Of a stretch of 64,000 bases of DNA, positions 42,284 through 49,802 are shown piece by piece. How positions within the stretch are numbered: position 1 is the stretch's first letter; each line of letters starts with the position of its first letter. A program made the position numbers and the translations under genes. Source of the stretch: Actinoplanes derwentensis (lineage in GTDB: Bacteria; Actinomycetota; Actinomycetes; Mycobacteriales; Micromonosporaceae); NCBI RefSeq assembly GCF_900104725.1, contig NZ_LT629758.1, positions 6,503,001 to 6,567,000 of the forward strand, read 5' to 3'. Below the pieces are notes generated by a model. The model did no database searches and was not told the DNA's origin. It saw only the letters and a program-made list of their open reading frames with translations.

Positions 42284-43539
42284 ACCGTCGCCTCAGCTTC
42301 TCGCAGGTGAGCGCCGACGTGGGCGGTCAGTTCCCAGTTGCGCTGACCGGTGTACTCCCGCCAGATCGCCCGGAGCGCGGCGACCGACAGCACCACCCCG
42401 AACGGGAAGAGACCGATGATCAGCCGGGCGTAGTCCTTGATGCCGATCCTCAGCCCGTACTGCAGGCCGAAGTCCCGCAGTCCGATGATCTGGAACACCA
42501 GGTTGGCCGCCATCGGCAGCACCGGCAGGAAGGTGATCAGCGCGACACCGACCGGCAGGTCGGCCACGAACGCGACGCCGACCCCGAGCGGGATGGCCAG
42601 GCCCGCGAAGGCCTGTACGAACGGTCCGGTCAGGGTGTACCGGGCCAGCATCCGCTGACCGAAGGCGGGCAGGCGGCGCCACTCCCCCTTGCGAAGAACC
42701 TGGAGGAACCCCTGGTTCCACCGGGTGCGCTGCTTGAGCATCGCGGAGAGCGAGTGTGGAGTCTCCTCGCGGGTGACGATCGTGGAGTCGTAGGCGACCA
42801 CCACCTTGGCGCCCCGGCTGGACAGCCGGACTCCCAGGTCGCAGTCCTCGGCCAGGCAGGTGCCGTCCCAGCCGTTGGCCAGGCGCAGGACGTCGGTGCG
42901 GACGAAAACGGTGTTTCCGCCGAGTGGAATGAACCCTTTTTCGGCATGCAGGTGCAACCGGCTGCGGAACCAGAAGAAGTATTCCAGGCAGTTGTGCAGG
43001 CTGTACCAGCTGGAATGGAAATTGATCAACTGGACGCCGCCCTGCACCACATCGGCGCCGGTCGCCCGAAATGCGTGATCCACATGTTCGAGCAGAGCCG
43101 GATGGACCTCGTCCTCAGCGTCGAAGACACCCACCACATCACCCCGGGCGTACGGCAACGCAGTGTTCAGTGCCCGCGGCTTGTTCTTCACCTCGTTATG
43201 GTCGGTGACCACCAGGATCCGGCCGGGAGCGGTGCGCGCCACCCGTTCGGCGACCTCGGCGGTCTCCGGGTCGTCATGCCCGACGATGACGATGATCTCG
43301 AATCCCTCATGCGTCGACTCGAGCAGCCGCCGCACCGTTCGCTCCAGCACCGCCTGTTCGTGCCGAGCCGGTACGAGCAGCGAGAACGTCAGGTGCTGCT
43401 CACCGTCCGGCGCCGCGAACCGGGTCGCCGCAAGGGTCTCCGGAGTCCGCCAGGCGTGCATGGTCCACCACAGGGTCACTGCCGAGAAGATAAAAAGAAT
43501 TACCGAGACGAGAATCATGACAATGGCGATCAACTTCAA
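42280..43539 (-). CDS. processive GT2 glycosyltransferase (cellulose/hyaluronan synthase-like)
   Basis: 419 residues from TTG 43539, the only in-frame start with a G-rich box (GGGGGG). An N-terminal helix (VMILVSVILFIFSAVTLWWT) precedes the GT domain (about 50-290): FSLLVPARHEQAVLERTVRR, VVGVFDAEDEVHP (DxD site), LAEDCDLGVRLSSRGAKVVV (ED base) and MLKQRTRWNQGFLQ (QxxRW), the full set for a processive beta-glycan synthase. Three to four helices follow. There is no PilZ domain. It heads a five-gene operon; with the downstream copper radical oxidase it parallels the Streptomyces cslA-glxA pair. Confidence 0.88.
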   Translation of the reverse strand: MKLIAIVMILVSVILFIFSAVTLWWTMHAWRTPETLAATRFAAPDGEQHLTFSLLVPARHEQAVLERTVRRLLESTHEGFEIIVIVGHDDPETAEVAERVARTAPGRILVVTDHNEVKNKPRALNTALPYARGDVVGVFDAEDEVHPALLEHVDHAFRATGADVVQGGVQLINFHSSWYSLHNCLEYFFWFRSRLHLHAEKGFIPLGGNTVFVRTDVLRLANGWDGTCLAEDCDLGVRLSSRGAKVVVAYDSTIVTREETPHSLSAMLKQRTRWNQGFLQVLRKGEWRRLPAFGQRMLARYTLTGPFVQAFAGLAIPLGVGVAFVADLPVGVALITFLPVLPMAANLVFQIIGLRDFGLQYGLRIGIKDYARLIIGLFPFGVVLSVAALRAIWREYTGQRNWELTAHVGAHLREAEATV

Positions 43540-43700
43540 TGCCCCCCAGGCGCGGATGGATCACCAGCTTCCACCGACCCACCGATGCTATCGGCACTTT
43601 CCGGGGGGCTAACAAGAGTGGAGTCGGGTTCTTAACCGCCCACCGGGAACGCTTTTCCCTGCCGAAACGTCACCGTAACCAGCATCGCCATCAGTCCACA

Positions 43701-43722
43701 TAGGTCCCCTTAAAGAGACCTA
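43701..43722 (-). promoter_or_regulatory. inverted repeat upstream of the glycan operon
   Basis: TAGGTC-N10-GACCTA at about 160 bp before the GT2 start, in an AT-richer 43600-43860 stretch that otherwise has no gene. It could be an operator of the operon promoter. Confidence 0.35.
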
Positions 43723-43890
43723 ATCGGACAATGGAGACAGCAGATCTTCGTATACCCGAAACACTGTTATCGATCAACAAAATGAGGGCCGCACCGATTG
43801 ACCAGCGGCTTCATATTTGATCAATTTTGAGTGCGTCACTGAATCAATTCACACAGGTTTCCACTGTGGATGCCGGAGGTACGCGGCAGA

Positions 43891-43922
43891 ACGTCCCGTG
43901 CCACCGGCGTGGCACGGGACGT
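43891..43922 (-). terminator. hairpin after the sigma/anti-sigma-like unit
   Basis: Perfect 13 bp stem ACGTCCCGTGCCA / TGGCACGGGACGT with a 6 nt loop, 16 nt beyond the stop at 43938. No T-tract. Confidence 0.7.
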
Positions 43923-43937
43923 GATGATGCGGAACGG

Positions 43938-44555
43938 TCAGCGGCATTCCGGCGGCGCGGACGGCTCGCCGGCTTCGACCAGGTTCTGGTTGAGTTCGGT
44001 GGCGGTGGCCAGGCGGTCGAAGGCCGGCCCGATCGTCAGGTCGACGAGCCGGTCCCGGCGATCCGGGTCGAACCGCATCGTGGCCTCGCCGTAGACCACC
44101 GCCCGCAGCAGGTGTGCCGCCCCGACCGACGTGGGCCCATAGGTCACCACGATGACATCCGCGGGCTCCTCAGCGGCCGGGCCGTCCGTCACACCGAAAC
44201 CACGGCCCCGCAGTTCGGTGGCGATGTCGTCGGCGAGCCCGTCGGCCGCGCCGCCGTCGAGCACCCGCACCCGAACCGCCCCCGGCGCAGCCGGCAATGC
44301 GAGATCACAACTGATCCCCTGCACGGGCGGGGCCGACACCGTGGGCCCCGCGGCCGGTGCGGCCGGCGTCACGGTCCGCTCCGCCGACGGCCACGCGAAG
44401 GCGACACCCGCGGTGACCATCACGACCGCACCGGCCGCCGCCACCACCGCCAACTGCCGGCGCCCCCGCCGACGGCCACGCTCCCGCACCAAGGCGGCCG
44501 GCGTCATCTCCAGATCCCGCACATCGTTCTCCAGTTCTCTCAGTCGCTCATGCAC
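43938..44555 (-). CDS. membrane protein with LytR_C-like domain, candidate sigma-factor partner
   Basis: 205 residues from GTG 44555, with AGGAGA 7 nt upstream; overlaps the sigma gene by 8 nt. A short cytoplasmic head (VHERLRELENDVRDLEMTPA) leads to an Arg-rich patch and one membrane helix (LAVVAAAGAVVMVTAGVAFA, about 40-60). The outside domain contains VRVRVLDGGAADGLADDIAT and LRGRGFGVTDGPA, similar to the LytR C-terminal domain. Coupling to an ECF sigma gene suggests an anti-sigma role, but no ZAS or RskA motif is present, so it may instead be a target or modulator. Confidence 0.75.
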   Translation of the reverse strand: MHERLRELENDVRDLEMTPAALVRERGRRRGRRQLAVVAAAGAVVMVTAGVAFAWPSAERTVTPAAPAAGPTVSAPPVQGISCDLALPAAPGAVRVRVLDGGAADGLADDIATELRGRGFGVTDGPAAEEPADVIVVTYGPTSVGAAHLLRAVVYGEATMRFDPDRRDRLVDLTIGPAFDRLATATELNQNLVEAGEPSAPPECR

Positions 44556-45045
44556 GGGACATCTCCTGATCATCGAGAAGGCGGCCGAGGGCGGTCCGGG
44601 CCCTGGAAAGTCGCGCCTTGACCGTTCCCACCGGGACACCGACCGTCGCGGCGATCTCCTGAACCGGCACATCCAGCAGGTAGTACAGAGCCACCACCTG
44701 CCGTTGCGCCGAGGGCAGCCGCTGCAGGGCACCGATCACGGCGACCCGATCCGGCGACGGCCCGCCCACCGTCTCCGACGGCTCCAACCGGGCCCGCGCG
44801 GCGACCCACCGCCGCAGACTCCGCCACCGGTTGAGCATCAGCCGCCAGGCGACCTGACGAACCCACGCCTCCGGATCCTCGTACCCGGCCACCCGGCCCC
44901 AGTGCTGCCAGGCCCGGGCGTACGCCTCCTGGGCGATGTCCTGGGCCTCGGCCCGATCCCCACCGGCCGCGTAGAGGTAGAGCACGACACGACGAACCGT
45001 GGCGATGTAAAAGCTGTCGAAGTCGGCGCTGTCCCGGCCCGCCAT
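44548..45045 (-). CDS. ECF (SigE-family) RNA polymerase sigma factor
   Basis: 165 residues from ATG 45045. Sigma region 2: FDSFYIATVRRVVLYLYAAG, AEAQDIAQEAYARAWQHW. Sigma region 4: ALQRLPSAQRQVVALYYLLD, VQEIAATVGVPVGTVKARLS, RARTALGRLL. This is the SigE-like group of short actinobacterial ECF factors. It is co-transcribed with the LytR_C-like membrane protein, which overlaps its end by 8 nt. The regulon is unknown. It follows the lipase gene by 71 bp and may have its own promoter there. Confidence 0.93.
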   Translation of the reverse strand: MAGRDSADFDSFYIATVRRVVLYLYAAGGDRAEAQDIAQEAYARAWQHWGRVAGYEDPEAWVRQVAWRLMLNRWRSLRRWVAARARLEPSETVGGPSPDRVAVIGALQRLPSAQRQVVALYYLLDVPVQEIAATVGVPVGTVKARLSRARTALGRLLDDQEMSRA

Positions 45046-45116
45046 GTTTCCCGCTTCCCGTCGGTGCCCCGTACACCAGATGACACACCGCACCCGGGTC
45101 CCCGGTTACCTCCGGA

Positions 45117-46016
45117 TCACCACTTACTGAAGTAGAAGTTCCCGTTGCGGGCCATCACCACGGGACTGACCCAGTCGGTCTTCTTGATCCAGCCCTGGGA
45201 GGCCTGCGGGGCGTTCCAGTACTTCAGCTCGTAGCCGCTGTTCGCGGTCTGCGTGTAGATACCGGAGTGGTCGAGCCCTTTGCCGGCGGTGAAAACCACC
45301 CGGTGACCGGGCGTGAAGTAGCCGGCCTTCTTCGAGTCGGTCACGGTCGACGACCACGCGGGCACGATCAGGTCCTTGGTGGAACCGATCAGGGTCCAGT
45401 CGGTCCGCTGCGCCGAGTACGGCGTCTTACTCAGCCACTTCAGGAACGACGAGTCGATGCGCATCTCTTTGCACTGGGTGAAGCCGCAGCCCTTCGCCAC
45501 CAGCGTGCCGGAGTGCGGCGTGCTGATCGTCACGACGTCCTCGACGAACAGCTTCGGCGGCCAGCCGGCCTCCTTCTTCTGCACACCGGTGATGGCCGCC
45601 CGGATGATCAGACCACCCATCGAATGCCCGACGGCGTCGACCGACTTGCCGTTCTTGGTGTAACGGCGGTAGATGTCCCACGCCAGCTGGCGGCCGAGCT
45701 CCTTGATGCTCGTCGTCTGGCTGACGCTCGCGATGCGGGTGTTGCAGTTCTTGTCGTCCTGGTAATAGGCGACGGTACGAACGGTCCCGGTGTAGCTGCC
45801 ACCCCGGTACCGCTTGATCGCGGCGTCCCACTGCCTGCAGTCGGTGGCCGGAACCTCCTCCCCGATCTGAATGCCGTGCACCCAGTAGACGGCCTCGTTG
45901 AGCCCGTTGTCCCGCTTGGGAACCGAAGCCGCCGCCTGAGCCGGCCCGGCGGCCAGCGGCCCGACCAGGGCTGCCACCACCAGCAGTGCGACAAAACGCT
46001 TTCTCATGCGGATCAT
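45117..46016 (-). CDS. secreted lipase-like alpha/beta hydrolase
   Basis: 299 residues from ATG 46016 (GGCGGTCAGA box; ATG 46007 also possible). A clear signal peptide (RKRFVALLVVAALVGPLAAG, then PAQAAA) is followed by an alpha/beta hydrolase fold: AVYWVHGIQIG (oxyanion strand), VDAVGHSMGGLIIRAAITG with the nucleophile Ser of GHSMG (about residue 145), and TISTPHSGTL. A late His is available in KGLDHSGIYT. Two Cys pairs (CRQW/CNTR and CGFTQC) may form disulphides. It probably acts on esters outside the cell; the substrate is unknown. Confidence 0.88.
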   Translation of the reverse strand: MIRMRKRFVALLVVAALVGPLAAGPAQAAASVPKRDNGLNEAVYWVHGIQIGEEVPATDCRQWDAAIKRYRGGSYTGTVRTVAYYQDDKNCNTRIASVSQTTSIKELGRQLAWDIYRRYTKNGKSVDAVGHSMGGLIIRAAITGVQKKEAGWPPKLFVEDVVTISTPHSGTLVAKGCGFTQCKEMRIDSSFLKWLSKTPYSAQRTDWTLIGSTKDLIVPAWSSTVTDSKKAGYFTPGHRVVFTAGKGLDHSGIYTQTANSGYELKYWNAPQASQGWIKKTDWVSPVVMARNGNFYFSKW

Positions 46017-46044
46017 TCTGACCGCCACCGGCAACCGCCGGAGA

Positions 46045-46104
46045 GCGGAAACGGCCCCCGGTCCACGTTTTCCGTGGACCGGGGGCCGTCATGCAGTGGA
46101 GGTG
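46045..46104. repeat. duplicate of the tmRNA 3' end plus terminator (copy A, att-like)
   Basis: Ungapped alignment with 46664-46723 gives 47 identities of 60, perfect over the last ten bases (AGTGGAGGTG), which in the other copy are the tmRNA acceptor strand. Similarity stops at the end of the acceptor stem. This is what a displaced original 3' end looks like after integration into ssrA. Confidence 0.65.
46053..46087 (-). terminator. strong hairpin within copy A
   Basis: 15 bp stem GGCCCCCGGTCCACG / CGTGGACCGGGGGCC with a 5 nt loop, homologous to the ssrA terminator. It lies between the RAMA gene and the lipase start, so it probably ends the transcript of the former. Confidence 0.75.
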
Positions 46105-46176
46105 TTGACCTCTTACTCGAACCTCACCGAGCAGTTGAAAACGCTACGGAGGGCCCTCAGCGGGTGAGCCACACAG

Positions 46177-46470
46177 TTAAATCTGGTCACGAAGCGACGC
46201 GAGACGGACACCGTCGCGAGCGCGCGCCCAGTTGCGCCAGCCGTTGACCTCGTAGCCGGCCAGCGCACGAGCGGCACCCGAAGGCGACTCGAAGATCCGC
46301 CCATCGGCGAGCTGCAGCGCTCCACCAGACACGACGACCGCGCGGTGACTGGCCCCCCGACGCTCCCAGATCAACTCCTCACCCACATCGAGAAGACCGG
46401 CCCGGACAAGGGCATCCAGTTCCCCGGTTCGCACGGACGGGGTTGGCGGCGGCCCTGCATCAATCTTCAA
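46177..46470 (-). CDS. RAMA-domain-like small protein
   Basis: About 97 residues from TTG 46470 (LKIDAGPPPTPSVRTGELDA); GTG at the VRTGEL position is an alternative. The body resembles the RAMA domain (PF18755 type): LDALVRAGLLDVGEELIWER, HRAVVVSGGALQLADGRIFE, SPSGAARALAGYEVNGWRNW. RAMA domains are mostly fused to restriction-modification or DNA-repair enzymes; here it is alone. Upstream is a 43 bp tandem repeat, so any further N-terminal part has been lost or replaced. It lies between the two copies of the tmRNA 3' end and is probably element-derived. Confidence 0.65.
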   Translation of the reverse strand: MKIDAGPPPTPSVRTGELDALVRAGLLDVGEELIWERRGASHRAVVVSGGALQLADGRIFESPSGAARALAGYEVNGWRNWARARDGVRLASLRDQI

Positions 46471-46529
46471 TTCTCGCCGCAGAACACTGTTCGGCGAAAG
46501 TCGTGATCGGGACGACCGAGACCCCCGCG

Positions 46530-46632
46530 CCCACCGTGATGCGGGGCGACCGAGACGAAACCTCCTACCGCACCCACCGTGATGCGGGGCGACCGAGACG
46601 AAACCTCCTACCGCACCCACCGTGATGCGGGG
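46530..46632. repeat. 43-bp tandem repeat, 2.4 copies
   Basis: Units 46530-46572 and 46573-46615 are identical, and 46616-46632 starts a third. The unit begins cccaccgtgatgcggggcga. A GC-rich hairpin (CCGGGGG/CCCCCGG) follows at about 46636-46652. There are no spacers, so it is not a CRISPR. Confidence 0.9.
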
Positions 46633-46659
46633 CTTCCGGGGGCTCGGCCCCCGGAGCAG

Positions 46660-46706
46660 ACAAAAGGAAACGACCCCCGGTTCGCGCTTTCCGCGAACAG
46701 GGGGTC
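46660..46706 (-). terminator. intrinsic terminator of ssrA
   Basis: Stem GACCCCC..GTTCGCG / CGCGAAC..GGGGGTC (46672-46706) begins 10 nt after the tmRNA 3' end, and the minus strand continues GTTTCCTTTT. Confidence 0.85.
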
Positions 46707-46723
46707 GCCAGGGAGTGGAGGTG
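46664..46723. repeat. tmRNA 3' end plus terminator (copy B)
   Basis: This is the functional copy of the 60 bp repeat described at 46045-46104; it includes the ssrA acceptor strand (46717-46723) and the terminator. The two copies are 619 bp apart in the same orientation. Confidence 0.65.
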
Positions 46724-47094
46724 CCGGGAATCGAACCCGGGTCCTTCGTTGCTTCGTCAGGGCTTCTCCGAGCGCAGCTCACTGTGTCCCTACTCGGCCC
46801 TCCGACTCACGTGAGCAAGTTCGGACGACGGGCCCAGTCACTGATTAATCTCACCGCAAGGCCCCCGTGACCGGGGCCCCTTGGCCAGTCTCCTAAATTA
46901 TGCCGGCAGCTGGAACGGAGACGCTCCCAGACCGACAGACCACGCTACTTGCCTCAGGCGGCGAGAGCGTACTGGTCAGCGTTCAACTTATCGTTGGCGC
47001 TTATAAGTTTCCGACGACCGATTCTCGAGACGACGTCGGCTTCCTCGGCTCGCTTCCCCTGTCTCCACGTACGAAGTCGAAACCAGTCACCCCC
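46716..47094 (-). ncRNA. ssrA: transfer-messenger RNA (tmRNA)
   Basis: 379 nt. The 5' end GGGGGUGACUGG and the 3' end CACCUCCA pair as a tRNA acceptor, and GGGTTCGATTCCC forms the T-arm. The tag frame reads SANDKLNADQYALAA followed by TGA; the tag end ALAA is the proteolysis signal. It rescues stalled ribosomes together with SmpB, encoded at 48447. The gene starts only 28 nt after the CBM2 gene, so its promoter must lie within the end of that gene or in the gap. The 3' end is a known type of integration site and is duplicated downstream. Confidence 0.95.
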
Positions 47095-47121
47095 GTGTTT
47101 GTAACTCACAGCACGGCAATC

Positions 47122-47835
47122 TTAGCTCACTCGGCAAGATCCGCCACCGACGGCGCAGCTGACCGGCTTCACCAGGTCCCGGCTGCGCTTCTCGGCCTGG
47201 AATCCGACGTTGATCGACGAGCCGGCCGCCAGCGAGCGCCCGCTCAGGGTGATCGTGTCGCCGCTGCGGCTGGCGGTGGCGTTCCAGGCACCGCGCACTT
47301 CGACACCGGCACTGGACGGGTAGGCCAGCGTGATCGTCCACTCGCGGGCTTCCGTGCCGTTGTTGGTGACCCGGATCGAGGTGATGAAGCCCTCTCGCCA
47401 CGATGCGCTGGTGGAGTACGTGGCGGCCATCGTGTCGGCGGTGGGCGTCGGACTGGCCGCGGGAGACGTACTCGTACCGGCGCTGGGTTTGATCGTGTTC
47501 TTGGAGGGTTTGGGGGTGCCCGACGTGGAGGCCGAGGCCGATGGGCCGCGTGACGCCGAGGCGGAGGCCGACGGGGACCGGGAGGCCGAGGCGGACAGCG
47601 AGACGGACGGTGAGACCGGGGCGGCCTCCAGCGGCGGGATGCTGGCCGGCAGCGAGCCCTCAGCGGCCGCCTGGACGACTCCGGTGGGCAGCACCATCAG
47701 CGGCTTCCCGGCGGTGTTCTCGTCGCCGCCACCGGCGCGGATCGCGATCCAGCCGACCAGGGCGAGCAGAACCGCGGCGGCGGAACCGAAGATGATGCGG
47801 GCCAGGATGAACTGGCGGGTGGTGTGCTTCGCCAA
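47122..47835 (-). CDS. membrane-anchored protein with C-terminal CBM2 domain
   Basis: 237 residues. A membrane anchor or signal (IFGSAAAVLLALVGWIAIRA, about 14-33) is followed by a long Ser/Ala/Pro linker (about 70-130, SVSLSASASRSPSASASASR) and a carbohydrate-binding module of family 2 (about 135-237): MAATYSTSASWREGFITSIR, VTNNGTEAREWTITLAYPSS, GAWNATASRSGDTITLSG, with the two conserved Cys near the end (SCAVGGGSC). CBM2 binds cellulose or xylan. No catalytic domain is present, so it is an adhesin-like surface protein. Two copies of aggtgatccagaaa lie just upstream of the start. Confidence 0.85.
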   Translation of the reverse strand: MAKHTTRQFILARIIFGSAAAVLLALVGWIAIRAGGGDENTAGKPLMVLPTGVVQAAAEGSLPASIPPLEAAPVSPSVSLSASASRSPSASASASRGPSASASTSGTPKPSKNTIKPSAGTSTSPAASPTPTADTMAATYSTSASWREGFITSIRVTNNGTEAREWTITLAYPSSAGVEVRGAWNATASRSGDTITLSGRSLAAGSSINVGFQAEKRSRDLVKPVSCAVGGGSCRVS

Positions 47836-47970
47836 CGGGCGGCTCTCCCTCTCGGCGGACGATCGAAAAGGCAGGTGATCCAGAAAAGAACAGGTGATCC
47901 AGAAAGGCAGGTGTTCCGAATGCCGGGCGATCGAAGAAACGAGATGGCCCGGCGCGCTGGAGACTACCTG

Positions 47971-48447
47971 TCAGTCCATGCCCTTGGCACGCCGCCCCAG
48001 CGCCCGGTCGATCTCCTTCTTCGCGTCCCGGTTCGCCAGGTCCTGCCGCTTGTCGTAGGACTTCTTGCCCTTGGCGACCCCGAGCTCGACCTTCGCGTAC
48101 CCGTTGTGGAAGTAGACCGAGAGCGGGACCAGGGTGACGCCGTCGTCGCGCAGCTTCCCGAGCATCTTGTGGATCTCTTCGCGGTGCAGCAGCAGTTTGC
48201 GGACCCGGCGGGGCTCGTGGTTGGTCCAGGTGCCCTGCGTGTACTCCGGAATGTGCATGCCGTGCAGGTAGATCTCACCGTGGTTCTCGTGGCCGAACGC
48301 GTCGACCAGCGAGGCCCGCCCGAGGCGCAACGACTTCACCTCGGTGCCGGTGAGGACCATCCCGGCCTCGTAGGTGTCCGAGATGGCGTAGTCGTGGTAC
48401 GCCTTACGGTTGGAGGCGACCACCTTGCGGCCCTGTTCGCGTGGCAT
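47971..48447 (-). CDS. smpB: SsrA-binding protein SmpB
   Basis: 158 residues. Diagnostic motifs: [75 protein letters not shown], and the basic tail [20 protein letters not shown] that enters the mRNA channel. It binds the tRNA-like domain of tmRNA and delivers it to stalled ribosomes. The gene lies 0.9 kb from ssrA and 22 nt after the M23 peptidase gene. Confidence 0.97.
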   Translation of the reverse strand: MPREQGRKVVASNRKAYHDYAISDTYEAGMVLTGTEVKSLRLGRASLVDAFGHENHGEIYLHGMHIPEYTQGTWTNHEPRRVRKLLLHREEIHKMLGKLRDDGVTLVPLSVYFHNGYAKVELGVAKGKKSYDKRQDLANRDAKKEIDRALGRRAKGMD

Positions 48448-48469
48448 GAGGGAGAAGACTACCCGCGAT

Positions 48470-49711
48470 TCAACAGAGACAACCGGGCAGGTAATTCAAC
48501 GGATTGCGCGGTACGCCGCCGAAGCGCGTCTCGAAGTGCAGGTGCGCTCCGGTCGAGGCGCCGGTGCTGCCGACCCGCCCGATCATCTCGCCCCGCCGGA
48601 CGTACTCGCCGACGTGGACGTACATCCGGGACTGGTGGGCGTAACAGGTGGTGAAGCCGTACCCGCTCAGTCTTCCGTGGTTGATGCACGTGTAGCGACC
48701 GTAACCGCCGTTCCACCCGGCCTGGATCACCCGCCCGGACGCCGCGGCCCGGATCGGGCTGCCGCCGCCGGCCGCGAAGTCGGTGCCGGCGTGCAACTGC
48801 CAGACCCGGTAGTACGGGTCGTAGCGGTAGCCGAAGTTGCTGCTCTTCCACCCGTGCACGGGCATCAGCAGAGACCCGCCGGGATAGTGGCTACCGACTC
48901 CGGCGCGCTGCTCCCAGCCGCGCATGGCCCCGCGGATCCGCTGCTCGGCCCGGCGGGCGGCCTGCAACTGGGCGATCACGGTGGAGCGCTCGCGTTCGGC
49001 TGATCGCAGGGCCACCCGGCGGGCGGTGACGATCCGGTCGAGGGACTGCTGAGCCTGGATCGCGGCGGCCCGGGCCCGTTCGGCGGCGCGGACCTTGGCC
49101 AGGGCGGCCCGTTCGGCGGCCTCCGCGTCGCGGCGGGCGGTTCCGGCCCGGTCCTGCGCGGTCCGGGCTACCCGGCGGGCGCCGACGAGGACCTGGACCT
49201 CCTCCTGCTCGGTGGTCATCAGGTGTTCGACGAGGCCGAGCCGGTCGAGCAGGTCCTGGGGGCCGGTGGCGTCGACGAGCATGTTGATCCGGTCGAAGTT
49301 GCCGCCCATGTAGCTCTCGCTGACGATCTCGTCGACCCGGTCCCGGGCGACCTCGACGTGCCCGGCCGCGGTCCGGTAGTCGGCGGAGACCCGCCGGAAA
49401 TGCGCCCGGGCCGTGGCGGCTTCCCGGCGTGCCGTGCCGGCTTCGACGCGGGTGGCGACGACGACCCCCCGGCTGCGGGCCACCCGGTCGCGGGCGGCCG
49501 GCATGCCGGCGGTGGCCCGGGCGAGATTCTTGGCGGCGGTACGGGCGGTCGCGCTCGCACTCTCCAGCAGCGCCTCGGCGCGGCGTACCGCTTTGGCGGC
49601 CTCGTCGGATCGGTCCGCGGCGGCGGGACGTGGCCCGGTCAGGACGAGTGCCGCTAGACCGAGCAGACAGAGGCAGGCGGAGATAAGTCGGCGATACCCC
49701 ATGAACCGCAC
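48470..49711 (-). CDS. secreted M23 metallopeptidase with coiled coil (EnvC/RipC-like)
   Basis: 413 residues (start uncertain between GTG 49711 and ATG 49702). A signal peptide ([20 protein letters not shown]) is followed by a long coiled coil (about 35-250) and a LytM/M23 domain (about 285-405): [20 protein letters not shown] (metal-binding His and Asp) and [16 protein letters not shown] (HxH). All catalytic positions seem present. The position directly after ftsE-ftsX, and the coiled coil, indicate an FtsEX-controlled peptidoglycan hydrolase like EnvC, PcsB or RipC, acting in septal wall splitting. Confidence 0.9.
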   Translation of the reverse strand: MRFMGYRRLISACLCLLGLAALVLTGPRPAAADRSDEAAKAVRRAEALLESASATARTAAKNLARATAGMPAARDRVARSRGVVVATRVEAGTARREAATARAHFRRVSADYRTAAGHVEVARDRVDEIVSESYMGGNFDRINMLVDATGPQDLLDRLGLVEHLMTTEQEEVQVLVGARRVARTAQDRAGTARRDAEAAERAALAKVRAAERARAAAIQAQQSLDRIVTARRVALRSAERERSTVIAQLQAARRAEQRIRGAMRGWEQRAGVGSHYPGGSLLMPVHGWKSSNFGYRYDPYYRVWQLHAGTDFAAGGGSPIRAAASGRVIQAGWNGGYGRYTCINHGRLSGYGFTTCYAHQSRMYVHVGEYVRRGEMIGRVGSTGASTGAHLHFETRFGGVPRNPLNYLPGCLC

Positions 49712-49742
49712 GCTACCGTGACCAAACGTCTACAACGCCCTA

Positions 49743-49786
49743 AAACGCCCGATGGCCGCAACCCCGTCCAGGAGTTACGGCCATCG
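49743..49786 (-). terminator. intrinsic terminator after ftsX
   Basis: 9 bp stem CGATGGCCG / CGGCCATCG (49750-49758 and 49778-49786) with a 19 nt loop, then GGGCGTTTTAGG on the minus strand, 16 nt beyond the ftsX stop. Confidence 0.7.
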
Positions 49787-49802
49787 GTCGAGCTGTCGCG
49801 CG

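Noticed and set aside
46100-46135. tRNA-like T-arm (ggttcgagt on the minus strand) next to copy A of the ssrA end
   Set aside because: No matching T-stem, D-arm or anticodon arm can be built; similarity to ssrA stops at the acceptor strand.
46530-46632. CRISPR-like repeat near ssrA
   Set aside because: The 43 bp units follow each other directly without spacers and there are no cas genes.
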